Notes under the pieces: model-generated | The model's input: the letters and a program-made list of their open reading frames with translations, nothing else | Databases searched by the model: none | Told to the model about the DNA's origin: nothing | Translations under genes and position numbers: made by a program | Assembly (NCBI RefSeq): GCF_002632825.1 | Contig: NZ_NJAJ01000005.1 | Location: 62,001-126,000, forward strand | Length of the DNA stretch: 64,000 nt | Reading direction: 5' to 3' | Source: Xenorhabdus stockiae | GTDB lineage: Bacteria > Pseudomonadota > Gammaproteobacteria > Enterobacterales > Enterobacteriaceae | Shown here: one piece after another, positions 8,598-17,541 of the stretch | Numbering within the stretch: the stretch's first letter is position 1 | Layout: each line of letters opens with the position of its first letter

Positions 8598-9827
8598 ATG
8601 ATGAGACAAGAAGCTCTTCATACTGATCAGATATGGCTTGCTGATGACACCAGTGAAAATCCGTTGGTGGCTGCGGCCAATCCTCTGCTGAATACGATCC
8701 CAAAAATCCGGCATACCACCTCCCACCCGGATCCCGCAAATTTACGGCAGCATCTGATCGATGAAATACGACGCTTTGAAGTCGCATGTCAACAGGCAAA
8801 CCAGCCCTATGAAGTTATTATCGGGGCGCGTTACTGTTTGTGCACCGCCTTAGATGAAGCGGCCGCACTGACTCCATGGGGAAGCCGTAGTGTCTGGTCA
8901 GGTAGTGGGTTACTGGTCACGTTTCATAATGAAACCTGGGGAGGTGAAAAATTCTTTCAGCTTCTGGCTAAACTATCACAAAGCCCCAAAGAAAACTTAT
9001 TTCTGCTGGAATTGATTAATTTTTGTCTCCAGCTCGGGTTTGAAGGGCGCTACCGCATCATGGATAACGGTCGTTCTCAGCTGGAAACACTAAAACAACG
9101 TCTGTACCAGTTGATCCATTCAATCCGGGGCAATTATCCGGCCGAGCTGTCAACTAATTTGCAGTTACTCAAAAAACCTAATAAAGCCTGGAAACCTTTT
9201 TTACCTATGTGGGTTTGTCTGCTATTTCTGTGTTTTTTGGGTTGTATCCTGTATATCAGCCTGAACTGGCGACTGGGTAATATCACTACCCCGGTTTTAT
9301 CCTCTATCTACCAGACCAGTCTGCCCAATGTGCCCGACAGAAAAATATCACCGCTGCCACCTCCTGCGCCAGTGAAAGAGGAAAAACTGAATCTAAGAAG
9401 CCGATTGCAAGCTGAAATATCTGCCGGACTGTTAACCGTCTCCGTGAATGATAAGAGTGTGATTACACTGGAGGGTGATGGTGTATTCAGGTCTGGTTCA
9501 TCTCGCATCAAGAAAAACTATTTATATGTTATCAAACGTATTGCAGAAGAGATGAATCATTACAAAGGTGAAATTCTGGTGGTCGGATATACCGACAATG
9601 TGCCCATTTATTCATCATCTTTTGCCTCTAATTACGCGTTATCACTGGCCAGAGCCAAATCTGTCCAAAAAGAACTCCAGCGCTATCTGGATCAGCCGGG
9701 ACGCGTCAAAACAGAGGGAAAAGGTGCAAGCGATCCTCTGGTACCCAATAACACCCCCGCTAACCGGGCTAAAAACAGACGAGTAGAAATCACGCTGTTA
9801 GTTTCTCCTGATGCTCAAATAAAGTGA
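8598..9827 (+). CDS. tssL: T6SS membrane protein TssL with C-terminal OmpA-like domain
   Basis: 409 residues. Residues 20-195 are the cytoplasmic DotU/IcmH domain (NPLVAAANPLLNTIPKIRH, CTALDEAAALTPWG, GFEGRYRIMDNGRSQLE). One transmembrane segment follows near residues 200-220 (FLPMWVCLLFLCFLGCILYI). The periplasmic part ends in an OmpA-type peptidoglycan-binding domain from about residue 295 (VVGYTDNVPIYSS, ALSLARAKSVQKEL, NRAKNRRVEITLLV). This makes it the extended, peptidoglycan-anchored TssL, so no separate TagL is needed. A second in-frame ATG follows immediately (8601). It is 10 bases from tssM, its direct partner. Confidence 0.93.
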   Translation: MMRQEALHTDQIWLADDTSENPLVAAANPLLNTIPKIRHTTSHPDPANLRQHLIDEIRRFEVACQQANQPYEVIIGARYCLCTALDEAAALTPWGSRSVWSGSGLLVTFHNETWGGEKFFQLLAKLSQSPKENLFLLELINFCLQLGFEGRYRIMDNGRSQLETLKQRLYQLIHSIRGNYPAELSTNLQLLKKPNKAWKPFLPMWVCLLFLCFLGCILYISLNWRLGNITTPVLSSIYQTSLPNVPDRKISPLPPPAPVKEEKLNLRSRLQAEISAGLLTVSVNDKSVITLEGDGVFRSGSSRIKKNYLYVIKRIAEEMNHYKGEILVVGYTDNVPIYSSSFASNYALSLARAKSVQKELQRYLDQPGRVKTEGKGASDPLVPNNTPANRAKNRRVEITLLVSPDAQIK

Positions 9828-9837
9828 GGAAACTAAG

Positions 9838-12800
9838 ATGTTGAATGTGCTCCTTTCCATTATCACCAGCCGACTGACATGGAGTTTTATCGGAATAACG
9901 ATACTTGCTTGCATTATCGGTTTCTGGGGGCCCATTATTTCTGTTGGTGATGTTGTACCATTTAAATCATTTACAATACGGGTAGCCACCATTATCGCTC
10001 TTTACTTTTTTTGGGTTTTTAGTTTACTCGTCCCTCACTTATACCGGACTTGGCTGAATAAAAAACTGGCTAATCAGCTGAATATTATCAAAGGCAGCGA
10101 ATCCGAAAAAGCGCAGGAAAAACAACAAAATGAACAACACCTGTCCCTGTCAGAACGTTTTTCTGATGCTGTAAAATTATTAAGAAAGGCTTATTTTTCC
10201 GGCCTGAATGGTAAAAATAAACCCACCCTGAGAGGTTTTTTCAGCCGCCAGTATCTGTACCAATTACCCTGGTATTTGGTCATCGGGGCGCCGGGTTCAG
10301 GTAAAACAACTGCGCTATCGAATTCCGGTCTGAATTTTCCACTATTAGATTATTTCGGCAGAGCTGCTCTGCACAGCATGCAGGACAGTAATAGCTGTAA
10401 CTGGTGGTTCACGACTAATGCCGTTCTGCTGGATACCGCCGGGCGCTATACGATTCAGGATAACACTGTCCAAAAATCCAATTTCAGGGAATGGAAAACA
10501 TTTATCAAGCTGTTGAAGAAATACCGCACACGTCAGCCTATTAATGGAGTTATCCTGACCCTCAGTGTGGAGGATCTGCTGAATCCATCGACAGAAGCCC
10601 GTGATAACCACGCCTATATGCTTCGCAGGCGCTTATCGGAATTACATGAAAAATTTAAGATCCAATTTCCTGTCTATCTTTTTATTACTAAAACCGACTT
10701 GTTAAAAGGCTTCACTGCCTATTTTACGCACCTTGATAAAGCATCACGCGAGCAAATTTGGGGACTGACCTTTCCACAGAACGAAAAAATGGATTGGAAC
10801 ATCAATGCTACCTTTGACGAACAATTCCATCAGTTACAACGGCGACTGGATGCTGAATTACCCTATATTCTGCTGAATGAATCCAATCCACAACAATCTG
10901 CTGAAAGTTATCTGTTTCCCCAAGAGTTTGCTGCCCTGCATCCGTATATTGCCCAGTATCTTGAGATAATTTTCGCCCGATCCGGATTTGAAGCTCCCAG
11001 TTATCCCAGAGGGCTTTATTTCACCAGCGGTAAACAGGAAGGAATTCCGTTTGATTCTGTGATGGAAAAATTTAATCAAAATGTCCAGTTACCGACTGAT
11101 AACAACAGTATTTCGATGTCATGGGGCAATGGTGAAGATAAAGGAATGCACTATCCCTCTCAGGCCCAGCAGCCGTACTTTCTGAAAAACTTACTGGAAG
11201 GCATTTTTCAGGAAGCCGGGCTTGCCAGTTATAACCGTTGGTGGATATACAAGAATCGTCTGGTTAACTGGTTAGGTTATATGACACTGATAGCGATCCT
11301 GATCGCGGTAACCACCTTATTTCTGACCAGTTATCACAATAATGAAAATTATCTTGCTGAAATTCAGGCAAAAATGCCGTCGATTACGAAACTGGGCGAT
11401 GAACTAAAGCAAAACACGAATAATGCTAATGAAGCAAATAATATCTATAACTTATTACCGATGTTGAACACGCTGGCCAATCTGGCCCAAAGTCAGCATT
11501 TTTCGCTGGACGATCCACCGATATCTTATCGCATGGGCTTGTACACAGGTGAACTGGTCAACGATGCCGGACATGACCTGTATACGAAAGCACTACAATC
11601 ATTACTGCTGCCACATGTAGCAAGGCTTATCACCGATCAACTAAAACAGGTCAGTAATAATGATATCGATAAAACATATAGTGCATTAAAGGCCTATCAG
11701 ATGTTATATCAACCCAACCATTATGACGGTAAATTTCTGCGTAACTGGGTAATGCAGTATCTGGAGGCACAATTAGCACCCGATACTCCTGAGATACAAT
11801 TCAAACAGCTGGACTGGCACCTCGGCCAGTTACTGGATAATCAACCGGTTACATCACCCTATGTCTTTGATAGCTCGCTGGTTGAAAGCAGGCAGGCATT
11901 CATCAGCAGTACACCTCTTGCAGTACGAGCCTACGCCAGACTACAAAGCACTCTGCTGAACAATCCCGATTTAGAACCGGTCAATTTAGTTACCCTTGCC
12001 GGTCCACAGGCTGATCTGGCTTTTTCTCATATCAGTAATGAACCAATAACCAGTGGAGTTCCTGGGCTGTTTACGCCAGCGGGTTATCATAAAATCATCA
12101 AAGATATGGAACCGTTGATTGCCAATTCCTATATACAAGACAGTTGGGTGCTGGGTTCTTACGCCAAAAAACAGCCAGTTAAACTAGTTGAACAATCTGT
12201 CCGGCAAATTTATGTTAATGACTATATTTATCAATGGGATAAATTTCTGGGTGATATTCGTTTAAACCATATCGATGATTTAACGCAGCGGGCTAACACT
12301 GCGCGCTTACTTTCATCTTCAGTTTCACCCTTGCGTCTTCTTCTGATCAATATCAGTAAAAATCTAACCTTGAATGATCCGCTCAATAGCCTGATGAATA
12401 AAGGCAAGAATATTGCAAAACTGGGTAGCCTAAGCAGTAAGACCAGTAATTTAGCTAATAAAGCCAATAGGTTGGCTAACCTGGCTCCCCAACAGATGAT
12501 TTTGCAAAATAACGGGCAACCCTCACCGGAAAATATGTTAGAAGCACATTTTGCGCAAATTACCGATTTAGCGAAAAATCCGGATGGAAAAAACCCGCAA
12601 ATACCTTTCGATGATATTTTGAAAAAAATCGGTGACTTATACCAATACCTGACTTCAGTACAAAATGCCGTGAATACCGGTTCAACTTTTCCTCCCAATA
12701 ATATTATCACTCAACTACAGACCGCATCAGAGCGACTGCCTATGCCGTTCAGGGATATGATCACCTCACTGGCAATCGGTGCCAGCAGTGATGCACAAAT

Positions 12801-13530
12801 CAGCGATATGAGAAGTGTCGGTAAACAGCTCAGCTCTGAAATCGGCGGGTTTTGCAACCAAGCCATCACAAACCGTTATCCGCTGGTCGCTACGGCACAT
12901 GTCGATATTAAACCAGATGATATGGCTCGCATGTTTGCCCCCGAAAAAGGGATGATGGACAGTTTTTACAAAAAGAACTTAGAGGGAAAAGTCGATACAT
13001 CCCAGCCCCAATGGCGCTTTATGCCGGGTGTGGATGGCAAACCTCTGCCGGGAGGAACAAGATTACTCCGGCCTTTCCAACAGGCTAAGATCATCAGTGA
13101 TACGTTCTTTGGGAACGGTACTCCTACCCCGTCATTTACTGTCATGGTTCAGCCGATCAGTATGGGTAACCAAATATTGAGCATGGTTCTGAATGTCGGA
13201 GGGCAACAATTGCAGTACAGCCACGGCCCTCAGGTTTCACAACTCATCAACTGGCCGGGGTCTACCGGGGTTAATCAGGCCAGTATTCAACTAAACCTAG
13301 TTGATGGCACAACCGCCACCTTATCCGCTTCCGGCCCCTGGGCACTGAACCGATTGCTGGATAAAGCAAAACAAGTCTCACATAGCAGCTCTGCCCATCA
13401 TGATGATTCGGCTCTACAGGCCACGTTTAATATCCAAGGCCATACTGTTGTACTGGCATTTACACCAAGCAGTATTTTCAGTCCGTTTAAACTGCCTGCA
13501 TTCTCCTGCCCGAATATGAAGAGCATATAA
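9838..13530 (+). CDS. tssM: T6SS inner-membrane protein TssM (IcmF family)
   Basis: 1230 residues. Two transmembrane segments lie at the N-terminus (about 15-37 and 45-68). A cytoplasmic NTPase-like domain with Walker A GAPGSGKTT sits near residues 150-158 and DTAGRYTIQD serves as the Walker B region. A third membrane segment near residue 480 (YMTLIAILIAVTTLFLTSYH) precedes the large periplasmic part with IcmF-related and C-terminal beta-rich domains. TssM spans the periplasm and binds TssJ at the outer membrane. The Walker A motif is intact here; in some species it is degenerate. A good AGGAAA ribosome binding site precedes the ATG, and tssA follows 5 bases after the stop. Confidence 0.94.
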   Translation: MLNVLLSIITSRLTWSFIGITILACIIGFWGPIISVGDVVPFKSFTIRVATIIALYFFWVFSLLVPHLYRTWLNKKLANQLNIIKGSESEKAQEKQQNEQHLSLSERFSDAVKLLRKAYFSGLNGKNKPTLRGFFSRQYLYQLPWYLVIGAPGSGKTTALSNSGLNFPLLDYFGRAALHSMQDSNSCNWWFTTNAVLLDTAGRYTIQDNTVQKSNFREWKTFIKLLKKYRTRQPINGVILTLSVEDLLNPSTEARDNHAYMLRRRLSELHEKFKIQFPVYLFITKTDLLKGFTAYFTHLDKASREQIWGLTFPQNEKMDWNINATFDEQFHQLQRRLDAELPYILLNESNPQQSAESYLFPQEFAALHPYIAQYLEIIFARSGFEAPSYPRGLYFTSGKQEGIPFDSVMEKFNQNVQLPTDNNSISMSWGNGEDKGMHYPSQAQQPYFLKNLLEGIFQEAGLASYNRWWIYKNRLVNWLGYMTLIAILIAVTTLFLTSYHNNENYLAEIQAKMPSITKLGDELKQNTNNANEANNIYNLLPMLNTLANLAQSQHFSLDDPPISYRMGLYTGELVNDAGHDLYTKALQSLLLPHVARLITDQLKQVSNNDIDKTYSALKAYQMLYQPNHYDGKFLRNWVMQYLEAQLAPDTPEIQFKQLDWHLGQLLDNQPVTSPYVFDSSLVESRQAFISSTPLAVRAYARLQSTLLNNPDLEPVNLVTLAGPQADLAFSHISNEPITSGVPGLFTPAGYHKIIKDMEPLIANSYIQDSWVLGSYAKKQPVKLVEQSVRQIYVNDYIYQWDKFLGDIRLNHIDDLTQRANTARLLSSSVSPLRLLLINISKNLTLNDPLNSLMNKGKNIAKLGSLSSKTSNLANKANRLANLAPQQMILQNNGQPSPENMLEAHFAQITDLAKNPDGKNPQIPFDDILKKIGDLYQYLTSVQNAVNTGSTFPPNNIITQLQTASERLPMPFRDMITSLAIGASSDAQISDMRSVGKQLSSEIGGFCNQAITNRYPLVATAHVDIKPDDMARMFAPEKGMMDSFYKKNLEGKVDTSQPQWRFMPGVDGKPLPGGTRLLRPFQQAKIISDTFFGNGTPTPSFTVMVQPISMGNQILSMVLNVGGQQLQYSHGPQVSQLINWPGSTGVNQASIQLNLVDGTTATLSASGPWALNRLLDKAKQVSHSSSAHHDDSALQATFNIQGHTVVLAFTPSSIFSPFKLPAFSCPNMKSI

Positions 13531-13535
13531 ACGCC

Positions 13536-14654
13536 ATGAGCCATGAAAACAGTACGAATATCGATGCATTACTTGCGCCAATAAGCAGCGAGTCTCCTTG
13601 CGGAGAGAATCTCGAATACGATGATGATTTTCTGCTATTAGAGCAAAGTCTAGTTGGCAAAACAGAACAGCAGTTCGGTGATTTCCTGATCCCGGCTGAA
13701 CCCCCTAATTGGCTGGAAGTAGAAAAACAGGCCACAAACCTACTGCTGTCCCGGACTAAAGATCTGCGTATTATTATCGCTCTGATGCATGCATGGGTAG
13801 AAGCTCGGGGATTATCCGGATATGCCGATGGTCTGTATCTCCTTAGACAAACACTGGAACGCTATTGGGATGAGGTATGGCCAAAACTGGAGTTTGATGG
13901 TGAATACGATCCTTTATTCCGTCTCAATACGCTGGCAGATATTGAGGACGGCTCTCCTCTGACCCTGAAAGTACAGAATTCCATTCTGCTGAAAAACGTT
14001 TTGCAGGAGTTATCATTCCGCGATGTCTACTCACTGCTCGACGGGTCAATAACCGAAATTAGTGGCTATACAGGAGGGCGTACACGTTTATTAAAGGAGT
14101 TAAAACAGCAATCGAGTAGCCCGGAACTATCTATATTGGTGATTATTCATGATCACGTCATAGCTCTGTCTGAACTGATTAACCGGCATTTATCCGCCAG
14201 CCATTCACCTGAATTTTCTCTGCTGTTAAAACACCTGAATACGGTGATTGAGTTCAGTCTGTTAAAACCACCAGCCTCAGCAGAAGCGCCTGTGACTGAT
14301 AGTGATAAAGCCGCTCCTGAATCTGAATCAGTGAGTAAACCGGCACCTACTTCAGTAAAAAATACGCTAATCCCCGTACCATCAGCTGACTTATCCTCAT
14401 TCGACTGGTATGAAGTGGAAGCTCACAATCGCGAAGAAGTACGTATGCTGTTGGAAAAAGTGAAACTTTATTTCATCACACATGAACCGAGCCACCCCGC
14501 TCCGATGATGATTGACCGCATTCAGCAGCTGATTGATCGTAACTTTATCGACATTATTTCTAATCTTGCACCAGAAGGGTTACATCAGCTCGCCATCATT
14601 TTTGGCTATGCTGATAATCCCAGTACAGATACAGACCAAAATGATACCTACTAA
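13536..14654 (+). CDS. tssA: T6SS assembly protein TssA (ImpA_N domain)
   Basis: 372 residues. The N-terminal ImpA_N domain is clear (IDALLAPISSESPCGENLEYDDDFLLLEQSLVGKTEQQFGD, then WLEVEKQATNLLLSRTKDLRIIIALMHAWVEARGLSGYADGL). A Pro/Ala/Ser-rich linker occupies about residues 245-290, and a C-terminal helical domain follows (FDWYEVEAHNREEVRMLLEKV ... EPSHPAPMMIDR). TssA proteins prime and cap the growing sheath-tube. The compact C-terminal domain, with a PSHPAP-type segment, is typical of the shorter TssA class. The gene begins 5 bases after tssM; an 81-base gap separates it from tssB. Confidence 0.9.
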   Translation: MSHENSTNIDALLAPISSESPCGENLEYDDDFLLLEQSLVGKTEQQFGDFLIPAEPPNWLEVEKQATNLLLSRTKDLRIIIALMHAWVEARGLSGYADGLYLLRQTLERYWDEVWPKLEFDGEYDPLFRLNTLADIEDGSPLTLKVQNSILLKNVLQELSFRDVYSLLDGSITEISGYTGGRTRLLKELKQQSSSPELSILVIIHDHVIALSELINRHLSASHSPEFSLLLKHLNTVIEFSLLKPPASAEAPVTDSDKAAPESESVSKPAPTSVKNTLIPVPSADLSSFDWYEVEAHNREEVRMLLEKVKLYFITHEPSHPAPMMIDRIQQLIDRNFIDIISNLAPEGLHQLAIIFGYADNPSTDTDQNDTY

Positions 14655-14735
14655 CCGCTTATAACCTCTATTCAGAGACTCAACGAATTATTCACTCACC
14701 CCTTAATCTATCTAGCCAGTATTGGAGAATTTGTC

Positions 14736-15290
14736 ATGAAATCCAGCGGACAAAAATTTATAGCTCGAAATCGCGCTCCCCGTGTCCAGATTGAATACGA
14801 TGTCGAGCTTTATGGCTCAGAAAAAGTGGTTCAATTGCCGTTTGTCATGGGGGTTATGGCTGATTTGGCAGGGAAATCCACAGAAGCCCAGCCAGAAATT
14901 ACTGACCGGAAATTTCTGGAAATCGATGTTGATAACTTTGACGAACGCATGAAGTCAATCAAACCCCGGGCTGCCTTTCAGGTTGATAACACCCTGACAG
15001 GTGATGGCAAACTGAATGTTGAACTGGTTTTTGAAAGAATGGAGGATTTTCAGCCAGATGCTATCGCTAAAAAGGTAGAGCCTTTGGCTAATCTGTTGGA
15101 AGCACGTACCCAACTGGCGAACCTGCTGTCTTATATGGATGGTAAAACTGGTGCAGAACAACTGATTGCCGAAATACTGCAAAACCCGGCCCTGTTGAAA
15201 TCACTGGCGGAAGCGCCAAAACCTGAAGACAGCATTTCATCTGAAGACAACACGCCAGGATCAGATGAAAACACTGAAAATAAGGAGTAA
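14736..15290 (+). CDS. tssB: T6SS sheath small subunit TssB (VipA)
   Basis: 184 residues with the family opening SSGQKFIARNRAPRVQIEYDVELYGSEKVVQLPFVMGVMADLAG and the segment RKFLEIDVDNFDERMKSIKPRAAFQVDNTL. TssB pairs with TssC to build the contractile sheath around the Hcp tube. GGAG lies 9 bases before the ATG. The last 25 residues are acidic and Ser/Asp/Glu-rich (EDSISSEDNTPGSDENTENKE), slightly longer than in many homologues and probably disordered. tssC begins immediately after it. Confidence 0.96.
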   Translation: MKSSGQKFIARNRAPRVQIEYDVELYGSEKVVQLPFVMGVMADLAGKSTEAQPEITDRKFLEIDVDNFDERMKSIKPRAAFQVDNTLTGDGKLNVELVFERMEDFQPDAIAKKVEPLANLLEARTQLANLLSYMDGKTGAEQLIAEILQNPALLKSLAEAPKPEDSISSEDNTPGSDENTENKE

Positions 15291-15293
15291 TTG

Positions 15294-16796
15294 ATGAGCA
15301 CGACCGAACAAGAAACCTTGTCTCAACAAGAGCAGACGCTAAAAGAGTACACGGCTGATGAGTTAAGTGTATTGCTCGGTAAGGAATTCCGCCCGCAAAG
15401 TGATCAGACCCGTAGTGCCGTTGAAAATGCGGTCAAAACACTGGCGCAGCAGGCACTGGAAAATACCGTGACGCTCTCTGGTGATACCTATCGTACCATC
15501 CAGTCACTGATTGCCGAAATTGATACCAAAATCTCACAGCAAATGAACCATATCCTGCACCATGATGAGTTTCAGACACTCGAAGGCGCATGGCGGGGTC
15601 TGCATTATCTGATTAATAACACGGAAACGGATGAAATGCTGAAAATCCGTGTGATGTGTCTGTCCAAAAAAGAACTCCGTAACACCTTAAAACGCTTTAA
15701 GGGTATCAGCTGGGATCAAAGCCCACTGTTTAAGAAAATCTATGAAGCGGAATATGGCCAGTTTGGTGGTGAACCTTTCGGCTGTCTGGTGGGAGATTAC
15801 TATTTTGACCACACGGCACCGGACGTTGAACTATTGCGCCAAATATCGCAAATCAGCGCCTCAGCACACTGCCCGTTTATTGCCGGAGCCGCACCCAGTG
15901 TGATGCAGATGAACTCCTGGCAGGAGCTGGCTAATCCACGGGATCTCACCAAAATCTTCCAGAATACGGAATACGCCCCCTGGCGGAGTTTACGTGAATC
16001 AGAAGACGTCCGTTACATCGGATTAGCATTACCGCGTTTTCTGTCCCGTTTACCTTATGGTGCTCTGACAAATCCCGTTGATAACTTCAATTTTGAAGAG
16101 AATACCGATGGGCCTACCCACGAAAATTATACCTGGGCGAATGCAGCTTATGCGATGGCCGTTAATATCAACCGTTCATTTAAACTGTATGGCTGGTGTA
16201 CCTCTATCCGTGGCGTAGAATCCGGCGGCATTGTGGAAAACCTGCCTTGTTATACTTTCCCCTCTGATGACGGCGGCGTGGATATGAAATGCCCCACCGA
16301 AATTGCCATCAGTGACCGCCGTGAGGCTGAATTAGCCAAAAATGGCTTTATTCCGCTCCTGCACCGCAAAAACACCGATATGGCCGCCTTTATTGGGGCG
16401 CAATCACTACAAAAACCCTCGGAATATTATGATCCTGATGCAACTGCGAATGCCAACCTTTCGGCTCGTCTGCCCTATTTGTTTGCTTGCTGCCGCTTTG
16501 CCCATTATCTGAAATGTATCGTCCGTGACAAGATCGGGACATTTCAGGAGCGCAGTGATATGGAACGCTGGCTGAATGAGTGGATCACAAATTATGTCGA
16601 TGGTGACCCAGTCAATTCAACACCGTTCACTAAAGCCAAGAAACCACTGGCAGCCGCAGAAGTTCAGGTCGAAGAGATTGAGAGCAACCCAGGATACTAT
16701 CAGGCTAAATTTTTCCTGCGGCCTCACTATCAATTAGAAGGCCTGACAGTTTCTCTACGCCTGGTTTCAAAATTACCCTCACTAAAAGGAGCATGA
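15294..16796 (+). CDS. tssC: T6SS sheath large subunit TssC (VipB)
   Basis: 500 residues; the ATG at 15294 is chosen over the adjoining TTG at 15291 because TAAGGAG sits 6-7 bases upstream. The EvpB/VipB signature is strong (LEGAWRGLHYLINNTETDEMLKIR, FGCLVGDYYFDH, CPFIAGAAPSVM, WRSLRESEDVRYIGLALPRFLSRLPYG). The C-terminus has the usual FFLRPHYQLEGLTVSLRLVSKLPS. It forms the outer part of the sheath and carries the ClpV-contact surface shared with TssB. Coupling to tssB, with only 3 bases between stop and start, fits equimolar synthesis. Confidence 0.97.
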   Translation: MSTTEQETLSQQEQTLKEYTADELSVLLGKEFRPQSDQTRSAVENAVKTLAQQALENTVTLSGDTYRTIQSLIAEIDTKISQQMNHILHHDEFQTLEGAWRGLHYLINNTETDEMLKIRVMCLSKKELRNTLKRFKGISWDQSPLFKKIYEAEYGQFGGEPFGCLVGDYYFDHTAPDVELLRQISQISASAHCPFIAGAAPSVMQMNSWQELANPRDLTKIFQNTEYAPWRSLRESEDVRYIGLALPRFLSRLPYGALTNPVDNFNFEENTDGPTHENYTWANAAYAMAVNINRSFKLYGWCTSIRGVESGGIVENLPCYTFPSDDGGVDMKCPTEIAISDRREAELAKNGFIPLLHRKNTDMAAFIGAQSLQKPSEYYDPDATANANLSARLPYLFACCRFAHYLKCIVRDKIGTFQERSDMERWLNEWITNYVDGDPVNSTPFTKAKKPLAAAEVQVEEIESNPGYYQAKFFLRPHYQLEGLTVSLRLVSKLPSLKGA

Positions 16797-16961
16797 TACT
16801 AATCAATTATTTTTCAACACAAAACCCAATATCACTACTTTAGTTATCTTTATGTAGCAGTACCCTTCCCTCTATATGTGTATCCCAATAAACATCAATG
16901 GGATGCCAATGTTACATACAATTCCTTCATTAAACTTTAATTAAGATTAAGGCGAAAAATT

Positions 16962-17453
16962 ATGTCTACTCTTCCAACGCCCGATGCGTATATTTTCTTC
17001 ACTGATATTAAAGGTGAATCAGGTGATGAAAAACATAAAGACTGGACAGCCGTCCATTCCTTTAAAATAGATCTGATGAACGATGTCACTAAATCTAATC
17101 AAGGGACTGGTTTGGGTGCAGGCATCGTTCAAGTTAGCCAACTCCATTTAAATCTTCTGTTTGATAAATCATCCATAACCTTGCGCAAATACGTTGCTTC
17201 AGGGAAACATATTAAGGAAGTTAAACTCAATGTTCGTCGGCAAGGCGGAACACAAGAGTCCTGGTATGAACTGACCCTGACACAAGCTGTGGTCGCAGAC
17301 GCCAGACTTGTATACGGAGATGGTAATTTCTATTGTGACGTTCAGCTTGCCTTCCAAAAACATAAAGAAAGCTACTTCCCACAAGACTTCCAGGGTAAAA
17401 AAGGTGCTGAAATTACCTACACCTGGGATTCCTACACTAATAAACTGGAATAA
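16962..17453 (+). CDS. hcp: T6SS inner-tube protein Hcp (TssD)
   Basis: 163 residues of the Hcp1 family (DAYIFFTDIKGESGDEKHKDWTAVHSFKIDL, then KEVKLNVRRQGGTQESWYELTLTQAVV and ITYTWDSYTNKLE). Hexameric rings stack into the tube that the sheath expels. A 165-base untranslated stretch precedes it and strong hairpins follow it. This isolates hcp as a probable highly expressed unit between tssC and tagH, in keeping with the large amounts of Hcp a machine needs. There is no C-terminal extension, so it is not an evolved effector-Hcp. Confidence 0.95.
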   Translation: MSTLPTPDAYIFFTDIKGESGDEKHKDWTAVHSFKIDLMNDVTKSNQGTGLGAGIVQVSQLHLNLLFDKSSITLRKYVASGKHIKEVKLNVRRQGGTQESWYELTLTQAVVADARLVYGDGNFYCDVQLAFQKHKESYFPQDFQGKKGAEITYTWDSYTNKLE

Positions 17454-17471
17454 TACACCGTGGATTTTACT

Positions 17472-17500
17472 GATAACCTCCTTGAAACAAGGAGGTTATC
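17472..17500 (+). terminator. Perfect hairpin after hcp
   Basis: GATAACCTCCTTG, an AAA loop, then CAAGGAGGTTATC: a 13-bp perfect stem 18 bases after the hcp stop. No U-tract follows, so it is more likely a transcript-stabilising or processing hairpin, or a partial attenuator, than a complete intrinsic terminator. Confidence 0.6.
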
Positions 17501-17512
17501 CTCATCCACATT

Positions 17513-17533
17513 ATCCTTATCAACAATAAGGAT
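17513..17533 (+). promoter_or_regulatory. Hairpin covering the tagH ribosome binding site
   Basis: ATCCTTAT, a CAACA loop, then ATAAGGAT. The right arm contains the AAGGA ribosome binding site (17528-17532), 9 bases before the tagH ATG at 17542, so the folded mRNA would hide it. Translation of tagH from the hcp transcript may therefore be throttled. This is inference from base pairing. Confidence 0.5.
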
Positions 17534-17541
17534 CCACGCTT

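Noticed and set aside
12231..12710. 159-codon ORF on the minus strand inside tssM
   Set aside because: Wholly antisense to a well-supported gene and of biased composition; no start signal or family.
16797..16961. A sigma-54 promoter before hcp
   Set aside because: GGGATGCCAATGTTAC superficially recalls TGGCA/TTGC elements, but neither strand has the required GG-N10-GC arrangement.
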